Below are positions 27,805 to 37,636 of a stretch of 64,000 nt of DNA, piece by piece. The DNA comes from Anaerorudis cellulosivorans (GTDB lineage Bacteria > Bacteroidota > Bacteroidia > Bacteroidales > Dysgonomonadaceae). A program made the translations under genes and the position numbers. The stretch covers positions 62,001 through 126,000 of the forward strand of contig NZ_JAPCWE010000003.1 of the NCBI RefSeq assembly GCF_025943985.1, given 5' to 3'. A model generated the notes under the pieces. The model searched no databases and was not told where the DNA came from. It saw nothing but the letters and a program-made list of their open reading frames with translations. The first letter of the stretch is position 1. Each line of letters begins with the position of its first letter.

Positions 27805-28580
27805 TGCACCGACACGCTAAGCGATATGTCAATAAGCTTGGCAACTTTCTCACCCGATAGTAACATTCCGCCAAAGATTGGTCCCATTCGGTAGCTGCCG
27901 CTGACACCATTGGAAGCCATGCCCGCGACATAAAGACCGGGGAAAATCTCCTTGGTATTCTCAATCGTGGTACGTTCTGCTTCATCAACCGAAAGCGAGC
28001 GTTCACCCATCACTGAGCCGGTTTCAGTTAATAATCGGATGTTATTTTTGCGCTCCAATGTACGTGCGACTTCGCAGTCGTGACCCGTTGCGTCTATAAC
28101 GGATTTAGCCATTACTACCAATGGATCAACATGCATTTTTTGAAGTTCAACAGGGGTCCAATTAATAACAAGCCCACTAACCTTGTTGTTTAGGAATACG
28201 ACATCTTCCACCGAAGTGCAGTTGAATATTTTTGCACCGGCTTTAGTAGCCTGGTAAATTAGAGACGAAGTGGCATGCACCGAGTCAATAGTGTAGTAGT
28301 TATCCACGTAAGGTTTGTAATCAACCTTTAACTCGTCCAAGATATGGATAGCATCACGTTGCACCATTATCTCATTAAACATCATGGCGCCACCCCACAT
28401 ACCGCCGCCCGGTGCAAGTTTGCGCTCGTAGAGCGATACTTTTTTCCCCATTTTTGCCAAGTAGTAGGCTGCAACCAGACCCGATGGGCCTCCACCCACA
28501 ATAGCTACATCAACATTAAGGCTTTCTTTAAGTTTTTTGAAGTAGGAATCAATAATTCCCATCGATACAATTTGCTCCAT
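27801..28580 (-). CDS. thi4: Thi4-type thiazole synthase (sulfide-dependent)
   Basis: 259 residues. The Rossmann dinucleotide motif is GGGPSGLVAAYYLAKMG (about 29-45), followed by YERKLAPGGGMWGGAMMF. Yeast Thi4 has a suicide Cys within a CMDP motif; this protein has His150 in MHVDPL. That is the pattern of archaeal and anaerobic-bacterial Thi4 enzymes, which take sulfur from free sulfide and work catalytically. It makes the thiazole of thiamin from NAD and glycine. ThiS/F/G/H genes are absent here, which fits. It is the first gene of the operon. Confidence 0.93.
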   Translation of the reverse strand: MEQIVSMGIIDSYFKKLKESLNVDVAIVGGGPSGLVAAYYLAKMGKKVSLYERKLAPGGGMWGGAMMFNEIMVQRDAIHILDELKVDYKPYVDNYYTIDSVHATSSLIYQATKAGAKIFNCTSVEDVVFLNNKVSGLVINWTPVELQKMHVDPLVVMAKSVIDATGHDCEVARTLERKNNIRLLTETGSVMGERSLSVDEAERTTIENTKEIFPGLYVAGMASNGVSGSYRMGPIFGGMLLSGEKVAKLIDISLSVSVQ

Positions 28581-28660
28581 AGTTCTGTTTTTTAAAATTA
28601 TGATTAGTAAAATAAACAGGGGGAGCTAAACTGAAAACCGATAAAAATTCTATGTATACT

Positions 28661-28733
28661 TTACTTCCCTCCGCAGGTATTATCCTGTTCAGGTGAAAGG
28701 GTATAATCTCAGCCATAAAATTGGCACCCCTAG
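28661..28733 (-). promoter_or_regulatory. TPP (thiamin pyrophosphate) riboswitch aptamer
   Basis: The minus strand carries the THI-box landmarks in order: AGGGGTGCC, GGCTGAGATTATACCC, ACCTGAACAGGATAAT, CCTGCGGAGGGAAG. It sits 80 nt upstream of thi4 and begins just after the operon -7 box. A C-rich stretch (28618-28626 on the minus strand, GCTCCCCCT) could pair with the 5' AGGGG of the aptamer as the switching partner; that pairing is my inference. Confidence 0.95.
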
Positions 28734-28744
28734 TTTATTTGTTA

Positions 28745-28752
28745 CAAAAGTA
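28745..28752 (-). promoter_or_regulatory. -7 box of the thi operon
   Basis: TACTTTTG on the minus strand fits TAnnTTTG. A start about 7 nt downstream would place the TPP aptamer at the very 5' end of the transcript, as expected. Confidence 0.65.
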
Positions 28753-28816
28753 ATAAATTAAACGTTACTGCATAATACTTTTGATATATGAATTCCGTTT
28801 TTTAACCCAACTTTCT

Positions 28817-30637
28817 TTACTCTTTGTGGTTGCGCCAACTTTTTTCAGCTTTATTTGCTTGCGAGTTTAAGTACCCCAGATAGAAACAAAGGGAAGCCGT
28901 GCCATCCATTGTCGGTTCATTCGTAGAATAATCGGCAAAATCATCATGATAAACCACATAATCCGACTGAAAAGGCGCATATTCATCCTCATTGGCCAAA
29001 TAAATTCCGATAAGACGATTAAAAATCGAAGTGTAAATAGGACCGTCAACCAATCCGCCTGTAATCGGCATTCCATGCAAATGCGTAAAAGCAGAATGAG
29101 GGTCTTCAGGGGTATCCGCACCATCGGGATAACCGACAATCATGGAAGTCCCCCACGGATTGCAACCCAAAAGCCAGTCGCGCATGGCCGTTTCTATTTC
29201 AAGAAATGTATTGTCGCCGGTAAGTTCATGATAAAGGCGACACTGAGTAATAAATCCCACAGTAAGATTATTTGAGCACCAGATAAATGGAATGCCATTC
29301 AGAAAAGCATCGCCAAGATCCCTGGCTCGATCTTTTACTCGCTGCAAGCCGGTTCGCATATTGCGGATAAATTCTGCTTTTGCTGCCGGATGATCGTTTT
29401 GCAGTGCCAGGTGATAATTTCCAAGGTTAACGAACGGATACCATTGATAATGACGGGCAGAATCGGCACCCATCCATGGCGTTACAGGTTCCGGACGTCC
29501 GTAATGCACAGCGTGATACAGGTATTCACCATTCCGGAAAACGTTATACATTTCGGCAGCAGCCAACTGCATATCGTCAGCCCAGTTATCCTCTTCGTAA
29601 AAATAAGGTGCGCCACCGGGCGCTGTCTGACAAACTCCCGGATTTTCCGCTCCTTTGCGATAAGCATCCTGAGCCTTTTGGAGCAACATTTCAGAAAATT
29701 CGGGATAATAGGGTGCTAAAAGTTTAGCTCCCAAGGTAAACGAGGAAGCATATTTACCCAGCGTAGAAGCCTATCCTGTACTGCGGTTTTTATAGTTGAA
29801 GAGCCCTTGCGGTTTCGGACTGCAAAAATACACCGGACGCTCTTTTCCTGCGCCCCAGCCATAATCCACCTTTTGCCGGGTAGGCAAAACCATTCCCGCA
29901 TGATCCCGATCATCGGCCACCTGATTGAAGTAAGTATCTTTATCGGGATTCATTTTCACCAGCCAATCGAGTCCCCATTTTGCTTCGTCCAAAATATCGG
30001 GAATACCATTTGCCCCCTCGTCTCCGTTTGCCTGATAGTGATCGGCAAATACATCGGGATATTGACCGTAGGCGAACAATAACTGATAAACAGCATTTGC
30101 CGAAGTGGTGACATACTGCAAGTAATCCGAAGCATCGTGCCATCCGCCAACTACGTCATAATATCTTCCATCACGTTTGCCGTCAGGATCACCAATCGTA
30201 ATTCCGTCATATACATGACAGGAATCCCTCAAAAACGGATTATAACCGCAACGTTGCCGGCGCATATACTTCAATGGAATCTCCGATGCTCCGGCATAAA
30301 TATCGTTGCCAATTTTAAAAGGGACTGATTTTGTTTCACCTATTTTTATTAAATAGGTTCCGGGAGCTGAAAAATCGGAAAAATCCAAACGTGCCGATGA
30401 TTCAAAAGCCGGTTGTTTGCCCATATTCCTGATTTTATTGCCCGAATAGACCACTTTCCCGCTTTGAACATCAATGACTTCAAAACGTGAGACATTTTTT
30501 TTCTCCTTACTCACCCATACTGCCACCTTACTATCATTTTGTAGATACCCCACCTGATTCACCCGAATCCATGTAGTTTGAGCATGAGATACTCGAAATA
30601 AAAAAATCAACGAGAAAATTGATAATATCTTCCTCAT
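28817..30637 (-). pseudogene. GH9 family endoglucanase interrupted by an in-frame amber codon
   Basis: The reading frame is open from 30637 to 28817 (607 codons including the end stop) except for one TAG at 29771-29773 (codon 289). The signal peptide ends near ...SHAQ, followed by an Ig-like CelD_N domain (about 22-108) and the GH9 (alpha/alpha)6 barrel. The DASD motif (Asp168, Asp171, catalytic base region) is before the stop, and the acid Glu574 in STNEPTMDG is after it. Neither half alone could be active. If not a base-call error, it is a recent nonsense mutation. It would have hydrolysed beta-1,4-glucan. It sits 90 bp after the unknown lipoprotein gene. Confidence 0.85.
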
Positions 30638-30727
30638 CAGTGAAAATCAATCGGTTTAATATTATGAATTTGTTATGTTTATAATCAAACAATTTAAGTT
30701 TTTTAACCAAACTAATAAATTGTCAAA

Positions 30728-31588
30728 TTATTTATCATTACAATATAAATAGGAGTAAAAATCCAACCCCTCCTCAGGTTCATCGGTAAGTAAAAAACGA
30801 GTATCGGGATTTTTTAAAACGTCCAAATAATCCATTTTCTTTCCTTCGATATAAATTAAACGACTCACTAATCGAATACCATGACTATAATCTACGTACC
30901 ATGATACATGACCCGTGTATAGAGGTTGAATCGGCAGCCCATCAAGTCTATGCCAACCATATATTGCCATTCTGTGAGGTCGTTTGTCTTTATTTATCGA
31001 AGATGAAATTATCACATCTTTTTTAATACCTGAAATTAAGCCTCTTTTGCCATTTCTTTGTTTCTCAATAATTTGATTATGATAATAAAAAGTTTTTAAA
31101 GAATCCCTATCTTTTGCAACTGGAAATGGTTCTAACTTTATTTTTGCTGCTTTATATACATCATCACAAATTTTTCGCGTTGGTAAAAAACAACCAAATT
31201 TATCGGCAATTTTTTGTGCCGTTTTCGGTTGCATAGGAATACGAAAAAAATCTTGATCACTGCCTATCATCAAATAGTCAGGAGTTACATAATAAAATCC
31301 TTTAATTTTTTTTCCATTAAATGTTGTGGTAGAAACATCTATTCGAACAAACTGACGCATGAATTGTGGAAAATTTCCATCAACTATTTCTTTTTCTATA
31401 AAATATTCTCTCTTTTCAGGATCACATGAAGAAATCCTATCAAAGAATTCACTCCCGGACAAAGCAACAGTCGAACGTTTTGGCATTGAAACGTTCGACA
31501 AGCTGTTATCTGACATTCGACATGAATGAAATAAAAAAATAAACAACAGTAAAAATATAGCTCTTACCTTTATCAATATAAATCGCAA
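30728..31588 (-). CDS. unrecognised secreted lipoprotein, possible enzyme
   Basis: 286 residues. The start appears to be TTG at 31588; no ATG lies between the upstream in-frame stop and the lipobox FHSC (Cys23). I do not recognise a characterised family. The region about 95-240 looks strongly constrained: VTPDYLMIGSDQDFFRIPM, LPTRK, LISGIKKDV, IYGWHRLDGLPIQP, TGHVSWYVDYSHGIRL. His213, His227, Asp233 and His236 are possible catalytic residues. It is positioned between a susCD operon terminator and the GH9 gene. A surface or periplasmic enzyme role is only a guess. Confidence 0.65.
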   Translation of the reverse strand: MRFILIKVRAIFLLLFIFLFHSCRMSDNSLSNVSMPKRSTVALSGSEFFDRISSCDPEKREYFIEKEIVDGNFPQFMRQFVRIDVSTTTFNGKKIKGFYYVTPDYLMIGSDQDFFRIPMQPKTAQKIADKFGCFLPTRKICDDVYKAAKIKLEPFPVAKDRDSLKTFYYHNQIIEKQRNGKRGLISGIKKDVIISSSINKDKRPHRMAIYGWHRLDGLPIQPLYTGHVSWYVDYSHGIRLVSRLIYIEGKKMDYLDVLKNPDTRFLLTDEPEEGLDFYSYLYCNDK

Positions 31589-31599
31589 TGTTATTGATA

Positions 31600-31652
31600 T
31601 AAAAACCGGGAAGAAAGGATCTTAAAAAAATTCAAAAACCACTCTTCCCGGT
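31600..31652 (-). terminator. terminator after the first susC-susD-lipoprotein operon
   Basis: On the minus strand a 10-bp perfect stem ACCGGGAAGA/TCTTCCCGGT (31643-31652 with 31605-31614) is followed by TTTTT. It lies 11 bp after the lipoprotein stop and only 17 bp before the start of the next gene, so that gene depends on read-through or a promoter within this spot. Confidence 0.7.
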
Positions 31653-31662
31653 GAAAAATCCT

Positions 31663-32526
31663 TTATAATGCCGTAAACTGTCTTACAGAAGATGTTGGAG
31701 ATGCCGTTCTTAAGCCTGCCAATATATGATGGTAACGTCTTCCTATATAAGCATTCCAATAATCAGAATAATCAACATATTTATTTCCGGAAAGAATCTG
31801 CAAATTTCCAACATCTTCCCCATTTGCATCAATAACTTTTATCCTGTAATCCAATCTGGCATAACCAGATGATAGCTCAACACTTTTTATTACAATTACA
31901 GGCTGCCATCCGGTTGTTTCTCCAAAACCAACAGGTTGACCTATATTAAGCCAATCACTCTTCTTACGAGTCTCATAATTCATCGTGTATTGATACTGAT
32001 ACTGTAATTTCAAACTTGTTGGTTCCCCTTGTTTTTCGTATAAAAAATTATAGAATTTTATCCATGCCGTCGAATCTGAATATTCCGTTATATTTGTTTG
32101 ATATGGATGGCCATTATCAAAGACAATAGGAGGTTTATTAAAATCGTAAACAAAAATATTTTGTTTCCCTTGTCTTAGAACACAATTTTGATCGTAAATT
32201 AATCTTTGATTTTCATTCAATCCCATATATAATTTGATATTGTTCTCCCCAATCCGTGTTGTATAAAAACGCCCAACAGATCCACTCGGAATTGCGTTAT
32301 AGGTATTCAAGGGAGCAGTATTGTTTGCATATAACTGATCATTGATTTCAACTTTGTAAATATTGTTTGAAGCAACTGCTGACACAGGAACAACATAATG
32401 AAGTTGAAATTCAGCAACATCTGAAATCGGGTCTGCGTTATATATTATTTCATGTTTTTCACATGAAAAAGCAAACAAAACAAATGCTATTAATGAAATA
32501 TTTCTAAACAGTTTCATAATTTTCAT
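31663..32526 (-). CDS. SusCD-associated surface lipoprotein
   Basis: 287 residues with a lipobox at FAFSC. The body is rich in beta-strand-like sequence and has DUF4397-like features at the N-terminal part (about 35-125: short repeated strands, then IFVYDFNKPP). No catalytic motif is visible. It follows susD by 24 bp and is the last gene before a terminator. The position matches SusE/F-type or Ig-like surface glycan-binding lipoproteins. The binding role is inferred from position only. Confidence 0.65.
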   Translation of the reverse strand: MKIMKLFRNISLIAFVLFAFSCEKHEIIYNADPISDVAEFQLHYVVPVSAVASNNIYKVEINDQLYANNTAPLNTYNAIPSGSVGRFYTTRIGENNIKLYMGLNENQRLIYDQNCVLRQGKQNIFVYDFNKPPIVFDNGHPYQTNITEYSDSTAWIKFYNFLYEKQGEPTSLKLQYQYQYTMNYETRKKSDWLNIGQPVGFGETTGWQPVIVIKSVELSSGYARLDYRIKVIDANGEDVGNLQILSGNKYVDYSDYWNAYIGRRYHHILAGLRTASPTSSVRQFTAL

Positions 32527-32550
32527 GATTACATTTGATTGATTAATTAA

Positions 32551-34419
32551 TTAATTAATTGGCATTTCACCAGGATATGCAAACCAAGGTATGGAAGTAT
32601 GATAATTATCGGCCGTACCAGGTATGGGCTTTAATGATTCTAAAGATTTTAAATTCCACATATATTCAGAATTATATCTGGGTCTGATGCGATAAGCCGG
32701 AGAACCTTCATTTTTAATATTATAAGATCCTTTTCGACTCTGAACTTGGGCTGGAAGCAAATACAATCCTTTGAATACCTTAGTTATATTTGTATCCCAT
32801 TTCTGATCAAGAGAAGTAACATCCCAACCATTCCCTTTCGATGGATATTCTCCGGTATATTCAATATCATAATGATATTTCCTCATATCGACCCATGCCT
32901 CCGGAGCTCCCCATGGGTATAATGCAATCCATTTTTGCATCATAATATGAGATAAAGAAAAATCAGATAAAGACAAACCATTCACATACGGACCATTTAA
33001 ATATTCTTGCGCAAAAGCATTAAACAAATTTTTCGTAATTTTATCGCCACCCTGTGGTTTCCCTTTAGTTCCCGGATAAATATACTTGGAAGTAAAATCC
33101 ATGTCTGCTTTTACGCCTTCTTTAAAAGCTGCAAAAGCTTCGTCTTTTTGGTTCATTTTCCAATACGCTTCTGCCAAGCAAAATTTAATTTCGGCACAAG
33201 TCATTAATATGTAAGGGGCATCATCCCTGTAAATCCATCTTCCTATTCCATCATGAATATTACCGCTATATCTAGAAGCTTCATTTCTTCCATAAAATGA
33301 AGGAGCTGTTCCTATAGGCCCACTTGCACTGGTAAAAGAACTTCCGTAATATTTGTGGGCTTTAACACTATCCGGATTGTCTATATATTCATAATTAGGA
33401 TCGGATGTCGTGGCTAATTTTACGGCTACACGAGGATCGTAATGCCCTACGCCATCCATTAAAGTATCGCATATAATTTGTTTCGACATCAATTCATATG
33501 GATAATAATCATTCCCTATTACCTGTATTTTTTCTCCTGTATCTTCATTATATTCCGGTACCGTTCCGGTAAACACTTGTACAGCATATTCGTGCTGAAA
33601 ATAAGAATAGGAAAGATTTGAACGCGCAGTCCCCCAAAAATTATTATAGCCGGAATAAGGAGCATCTTGAGATCCCCCCGCAATTTTGACTGTGGCATCA
33701 TCGTCAGATGATTGGAGAGATCTTTCGGCACATGTTATCAATTCCTGAGCATAATCCGATACAAAATTAGTTTTATTGGAAAGAGACGATAAATTTCGAA
33801 CAATAACTCCATATGCAAATTTTATCCATTTATCTTTATTACCTTCGTAAATGTAATCGTTAGCTGTAATTTTGGTACCATAATTATGATCATCTTGCTT
33901 TTCCAATAACTCTATTGCTTTATAAGCCCACTCCCTTACTTTTGGATATATTTCATTTTGATAATCATATCTATGAGATAACAAATCCTCAACAAAAGCA
34001 TCCTTCATGGGAAGCTCACCATGAATCTTTGTCATTAAATCCCATGAATAGGCTTTAATCGCATAACCTATACCCGCAAGAGTCCAATCCTCTGCTTCTA
34101 ATGACTGATTTATCATATTTTCAAGATTCATACCTTGATTCCAATAAACCATACGCCAAACTTCTCCTCCCGCATCACTGCCTTCTGAATAGTAATGATT
34201 CGCAAAAGAAGTGTATGAAGTCGTACCCATCATTTGAGTTAAAGGTCCAAGTGCCCTTATATCCCAATAAATTCCTTGATATTGCTGAATGATCCCTGCC
34301 AAATAAAGATATCCTTCTACATAATCGGGAGCATCAATATTTTTATTTACATCCAAATAATCTTCACATCCGGCAAATAACAAAAGCAAGGCTATTATAA
34401 CTGATGATATTTTTTTCAT
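32551..34419 (-). CDS. SusD/RagB-type nutrient-binding lipoprotein
   Basis: 622 residues with a lipobox at LFAGC (Cys18) followed by EDYLDVN, the classic SusD N-terminus. TPR-like helices (for example GIGYAIKAYSWDLM and MTCAEIKFCLAEAYWKMNQKDEAFAAFKEG) form the scaffold. The C-terminal half resembles the SusD_2 or SusD-like_2 subgroup. It caps the SusC barrel and captures glycan or peptide at the cell surface. It begins 17 bp after susC ends. Confidence 0.93.
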   Translation of the reverse strand: MKKISSVIIALLLLFAGCEDYLDVNKNIDAPDYVEGYLYLAGIIQQYQGIYWDIRALGPLTQMMGTTSYTSFANHYYSEGSDAGGEVWRMVYWNQGMNLENMINQSLEAEDWTLAGIGYAIKAYSWDLMTKIHGELPMKDAFVEDLLSHRYDYQNEIYPKVREWAYKAIELLEKQDDHNYGTKITANDYIYEGNKDKWIKFAYGVIVRNLSSLSNKTNFVSDYAQELITCAERSLQSSDDDATVKIAGGSQDAPYSGYNNFWGTARSNLSYSYFQHEYAVQVFTGTVPEYNEDTGEKIQVIGNDYYPYELMSKQIICDTLMDGVGHYDPRVAVKLATTSDPNYEYIDNPDSVKAHKYYGSSFTSASGPIGTAPSFYGRNEASRYSGNIHDGIGRWIYRDDAPYILMTCAEIKFCLAEAYWKMNQKDEAFAAFKEGVKADMDFTSKYIYPGTKGKPQGGDKITKNLFNAFAQEYLNGPYVNGLSLSDFSLSHIMMQKWIALYPWGAPEAWVDMRKYHYDIEYTGEYPSKGNGWDVTSLDQKWDTNITKVFKGLYLLPAQVQSRKGSYNIKNEGSPAYRIRPRYNSEYMWNLKSLESLKPIPGTADNYHTSIPWFAYPGEMPIN

Positions 34420-34436
34420 GTCATTATATTATTAAA

Positions 34437-37400
34437 TCAATTAAAAGTAAGACTAAAACCAAAAGATATCCCACGAGGACTTGGCAAAGACCACACATCA
34501 TAACCTTCCCCTCCGGTACCACCTGCAGCAGCAGAAACAGTATTACCCACTGCATCAATTCCGGAATAATTAGTCCACGTAAACAAATCATTCCCACAAA
34601 TATAAACATCCGCAGAAGAAATTATTTTTGTCTTATTTAATACCTGTGTCGGAACTCGATAACTTAATCTCATTTCCTGTAAACGTAAATAATTAACGTC
34701 TTTTTCCAACCAATCCTCATCCCCTCCTTCATAAATTGAAGTCCCATATGTGCTGTAATCAACAGCAATAGTATTAATTGTAGGATTTGCCGTATTTTCA
34801 TTCCCATCTTTTAATACACCATTAAATATTACCGGCTTACTTTCACGTAATTTTACGGATTCCCAGCTCGTACCTCTTGTCATCATTGATCTTTTGGTTC
34901 CATTTACCACAGTAGCTTTATATCGTCCTGCAAACATTGCGGAAAGACGAAAATCCTTATAATTCAGGCTTGTGGTAATACCAAATCTAAATTTTGGCTC
35001 CCTATCACCAATGACACTCCATTTCGGACTAATAATAGGTAAACCAGTGGTGGGGTTTATTAATATTTGTCCTGCCTCATTACGTTCATAGGCTCGTCCT
35101 GTTAATGTCGTTATAGGATAACCTACCATAATACCATTTCGAATATTTCCCGAATTCCAAGTATAAGGATTATAATACTCTGTTACATTTTCAGGTAAAT
35201 AAACAACCTCCGAATTTACATGTGAAAGATTAAAACCAACATTCCATCGCAATCCATTTGCACCACGTAATATATCCCCATCAATGTGTCCTTCCCATCC
35301 CCATGTATCAAAAGTACCCACATTCATGTTATTTAATACGAAACCTGTAGCATAGCTTAATCTAAATCCTTTAACAATCTGATCAGAACAACGGGTATTA
35401 AAATAAGTAAAATCCGCAGATATTCGATCTTTCAAAAAACGACCTTCAAAACCAATCTCATGTGAGGTTGTCATTTCAGGTTTTAATTTTCTGTTAGGTC
35501 CTGTAAAACCATATTTGAATCCTCCTCCTGTTAAATAAGTAGGCTCTAATTCCGGATCAATTTCCAAAGGACCGGCATCTTTACCTACTTTAGCTACCGA
35601 CCCTCTTATTTTTAAATAATTAAGATATTCATTATTTTTTAAAAAAGGCAAATCTGTTAAAATAAATGAACCTTCAATTGCAGGGTAAAAATACGAATTA
35701 TTTGCTTTAGGCAACGTTGATGACCAATCATTTCGTCCTCTAAAGGTCAAGAAAGCCATATTGTTAAAACCAAACTCAAATTGTCCTGAAATAGCCTGAA
35801 TCCTTCTTTTTGTATTTCGTTGTGACGAAATAATAGTAGAAGGCTCGGTATTATTTATTGATTGAAAATCCGGAATTATATATTTAGATCCACTTGTTAC
35901 TAATCTTGTAACACCATTTTCAAGTTGATGATATCCGACTTGGGTAGCAAAACTTAATTTGTCACCTAGAAAATTCGTATTATATCCTGCAATAACATTT
36001 AAGGTGGGATCCGAAAAATTTGAATGTGTCAAATAATATTCGCCATTCCCAGCATTTCTGGCAGCATAATAGGGATGCATTGATGTTTCAAAAATTTGCA
36101 TACCTACATCCCAGCCAATCTGTCCCCGAACAAAGGCATTCTTAAAAGGAGTCACAGTAATTGCAATATTGGATAGAAATCTATCTGATTTATCGTAATA
36201 TTTGTTTTTATATAAACCAAACAATGGATTCAACAGATCCTGATCAATATAATAATTAGGGTAACGCATATGTGAACCATCGGCATCTAAATACTCTGAC
36301 ATATCATCAACCAATGGCCACAACATTGACCTATAGAGAGGACCATCCGTTCCCATCAAAGCTTTTGAATTACCTGTGTTTGTATATTGCATTGAGCCTT
36401 CAAATTTTAACCAATTGGTTATTTCAGCTTGTCCTGACAAAGTCAAATTGATACGAGAGTAAGATGTAGTTTTAATCACACCTGATTGGTCTAAAATTGA
36501 AGCAGCAACTCTTATAGTGGCTTTCTCTGTTCCACCGTCAACCGAAATATTGTGACGATTTGAAAAACCAGTTTGCATTACGGCTCTTAAATTATCATAT
36601 AGTTTCATCCCTTCAGGATACAAGCCGCCAAATCTACTTGTATAATAATAGTTTGTCGTCCCATAAGCTCCATTTGCATATTTTGTCTGCATCTCAGGAA
36701 ATCCGTAAGAATTATCCCACCGAAAAGAATTGCTATAAGTGACCCTACCTCTCCCTGCGCGTCCTTTTTTAGTAGTAATAATTATTGCACCATTAGAAGC
36801 ATCTGATCCATAAAGGGCAGCTGCGGCAGCACCTTTCAGAACCGTCATCGATTCTATATCTTCAGGATTGAAATCATTTCCTCTTGATGCAAAATCTAAA
36901 TTTCTTACCGAATAAGTTTCTGTTGGACCTATCCATAAGTCAATAGGATCAAATGTCGAGTTATTCATTGGAACCCCATCCACAACGTATAACGGCTGAT
37001 TGTTCCCAGATATAGATGTAACATTTCGCAACACAACAGTTGTAGACGAACCGGGAGCGCCACCCGTAGAAATCACATTCATACCAGACACACGACCCTG
37101 TAAAGCTGTAATAAAATTATCTCTGCCCGATTCAATAATATCGGATGCCTTTACATTCTGAACTGATGATCCTACAGCTCTCGAAACACGTTTCATACCA
37201 AATTCAGCAGTAATTTCGACTTCACCAAGCATAGTTGCATCTTCAAACATTATGATCTTCAATTGAGGCTTTACGGGTACTTCCTGTGTTCTCATGCCCA
37301 CATAAGATACAACCAATGTTTTTCCATCGTCAGGTACATTCAACGTGAAATTTCCGTCGACATCCGTCACGGTTCCTACAGTTGTACCTTTAACCAAAAT

Positions 37401-37523
37401 AGAAGCCCCAATGACGGGTTCTCCATTCTCGTCAACCACGCTACCCGTAATTCGGATTTGTGAAAATGCTACTCCTATACTTAAACAGAACAGGAATAAC
37501 AAAAAATTGATTTTTCTTTTCAT
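34437..37523 (-). CDS. SusC/RagA-type TonB-dependent outer-membrane transporter
   Basis: 1028 residues with a signal peptide ending ...AFSQ. The carboxypeptidase-regulatory-like domain (about 24-100: GSVVDENGEPVIGASILVKG, then GTVTDVDGNFTLNVP) is followed by a plug domain with LYVVDGVP and DIESMTVLKGAAAAALYGSDASNGAIIITTKKG, and a 22-strand-type barrel ending in FGFSLTFN. It imports oligomers with the neighbouring SusD. The first gene of the operon, it has a 114-bp gap to a promoter-like element shared with the second susC. No sigma/anti-sigma or hybrid sensor gene lies next to it. Confidence 0.95.
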   Translation of the reverse strand: MKRKINFLLFLFCLSIGVAFSQIRITGSVVDENGEPVIGASILVKGTTVGTVTDVDGNFTLNVPDDGKTLVVSYVGMRTQEVPVKPQLKIIMFEDATMLGEVEITAEFGMKRVSRAVGSSVQNVKASDIIESGRDNFITALQGRVSGMNVISTGGAPGSSTTVVLRNVTSISGNNQPLYVVDGVPMNNSTFDPIDLWIGPTETYSVRNLDFASRGNDFNPEDIESMTVLKGAAAAALYGSDASNGAIIITTKKGRAGRGRVTYSNSFRWDNSYGFPEMQTKYANGAYGTTNYYYTSRFGGLYPEGMKLYDNLRAVMQTGFSNRHNISVDGGTEKATIRVAASILDQSGVIKTTSYSRINLTLSGQAEITNWLKFEGSMQYTNTGNSKALMGTDGPLYRSMLWPLVDDMSEYLDADGSHMRYPNYYIDQDLLNPLFGLYKNKYYDKSDRFLSNIAITVTPFKNAFVRGQIGWDVGMQIFETSMHPYYAARNAGNGEYYLTHSNFSDPTLNVIAGYNTNFLGDKLSFATQVGYHQLENGVTRLVTSGSKYIIPDFQSINNTEPSTIISSQRNTKRRIQAISGQFEFGFNNMAFLTFRGRNDWSSTLPKANNSYFYPAIEGSFILTDLPFLKNNEYLNYLKIRGSVAKVGKDAGPLEIDPELEPTYLTGGGFKYGFTGPNRKLKPEMTTSHEIGFEGRFLKDRISADFTYFNTRCSDQIVKGFRLSYATGFVLNNMNVGTFDTWGWEGHIDGDILRGANGLRWNVGFNLSHVNSEVVYLPENVTEYYNPYTWNSGNIRNGIMVGYPITTLTGRAYERNEAGQILINPTTGLPIISPKWSVIGDREPKFRFGITTSLNYKDFRLSAMFAGRYKATVVNGTKRSMMTRGTSWESVKLRESKPVIFNGVLKDGNENTANPTINTIAVDYSTYGTSIYEGGDEDWLEKDVNYLRLQEMRLSYRVPTQVLNKTKIISSADVYICGNDLFTWTNYSGIDAVGNTVSAAAGGTGGEGYDVWSLPSPRGISFGFSLTFN

Positions 37524-37636
37524 ACTTGCATGTTTTTTTGTTAATCATTGAAATTCAATTACTTTGTACACTGTCATCACCAAAAAGATTAATAAACTCT
37601 GTAAGTTGTTTCATATTTTTTATAATTTGAACACCA

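Noticed and set aside
29771-29773. TAG read as pyrrolysine or a recoded sense codon
   Set aside because: TAG ends the SDR gene, miaA and rpoN in this window, and no pyl genes or suppressor tRNA are visible; nonsense mutation or sequence error is simpler.
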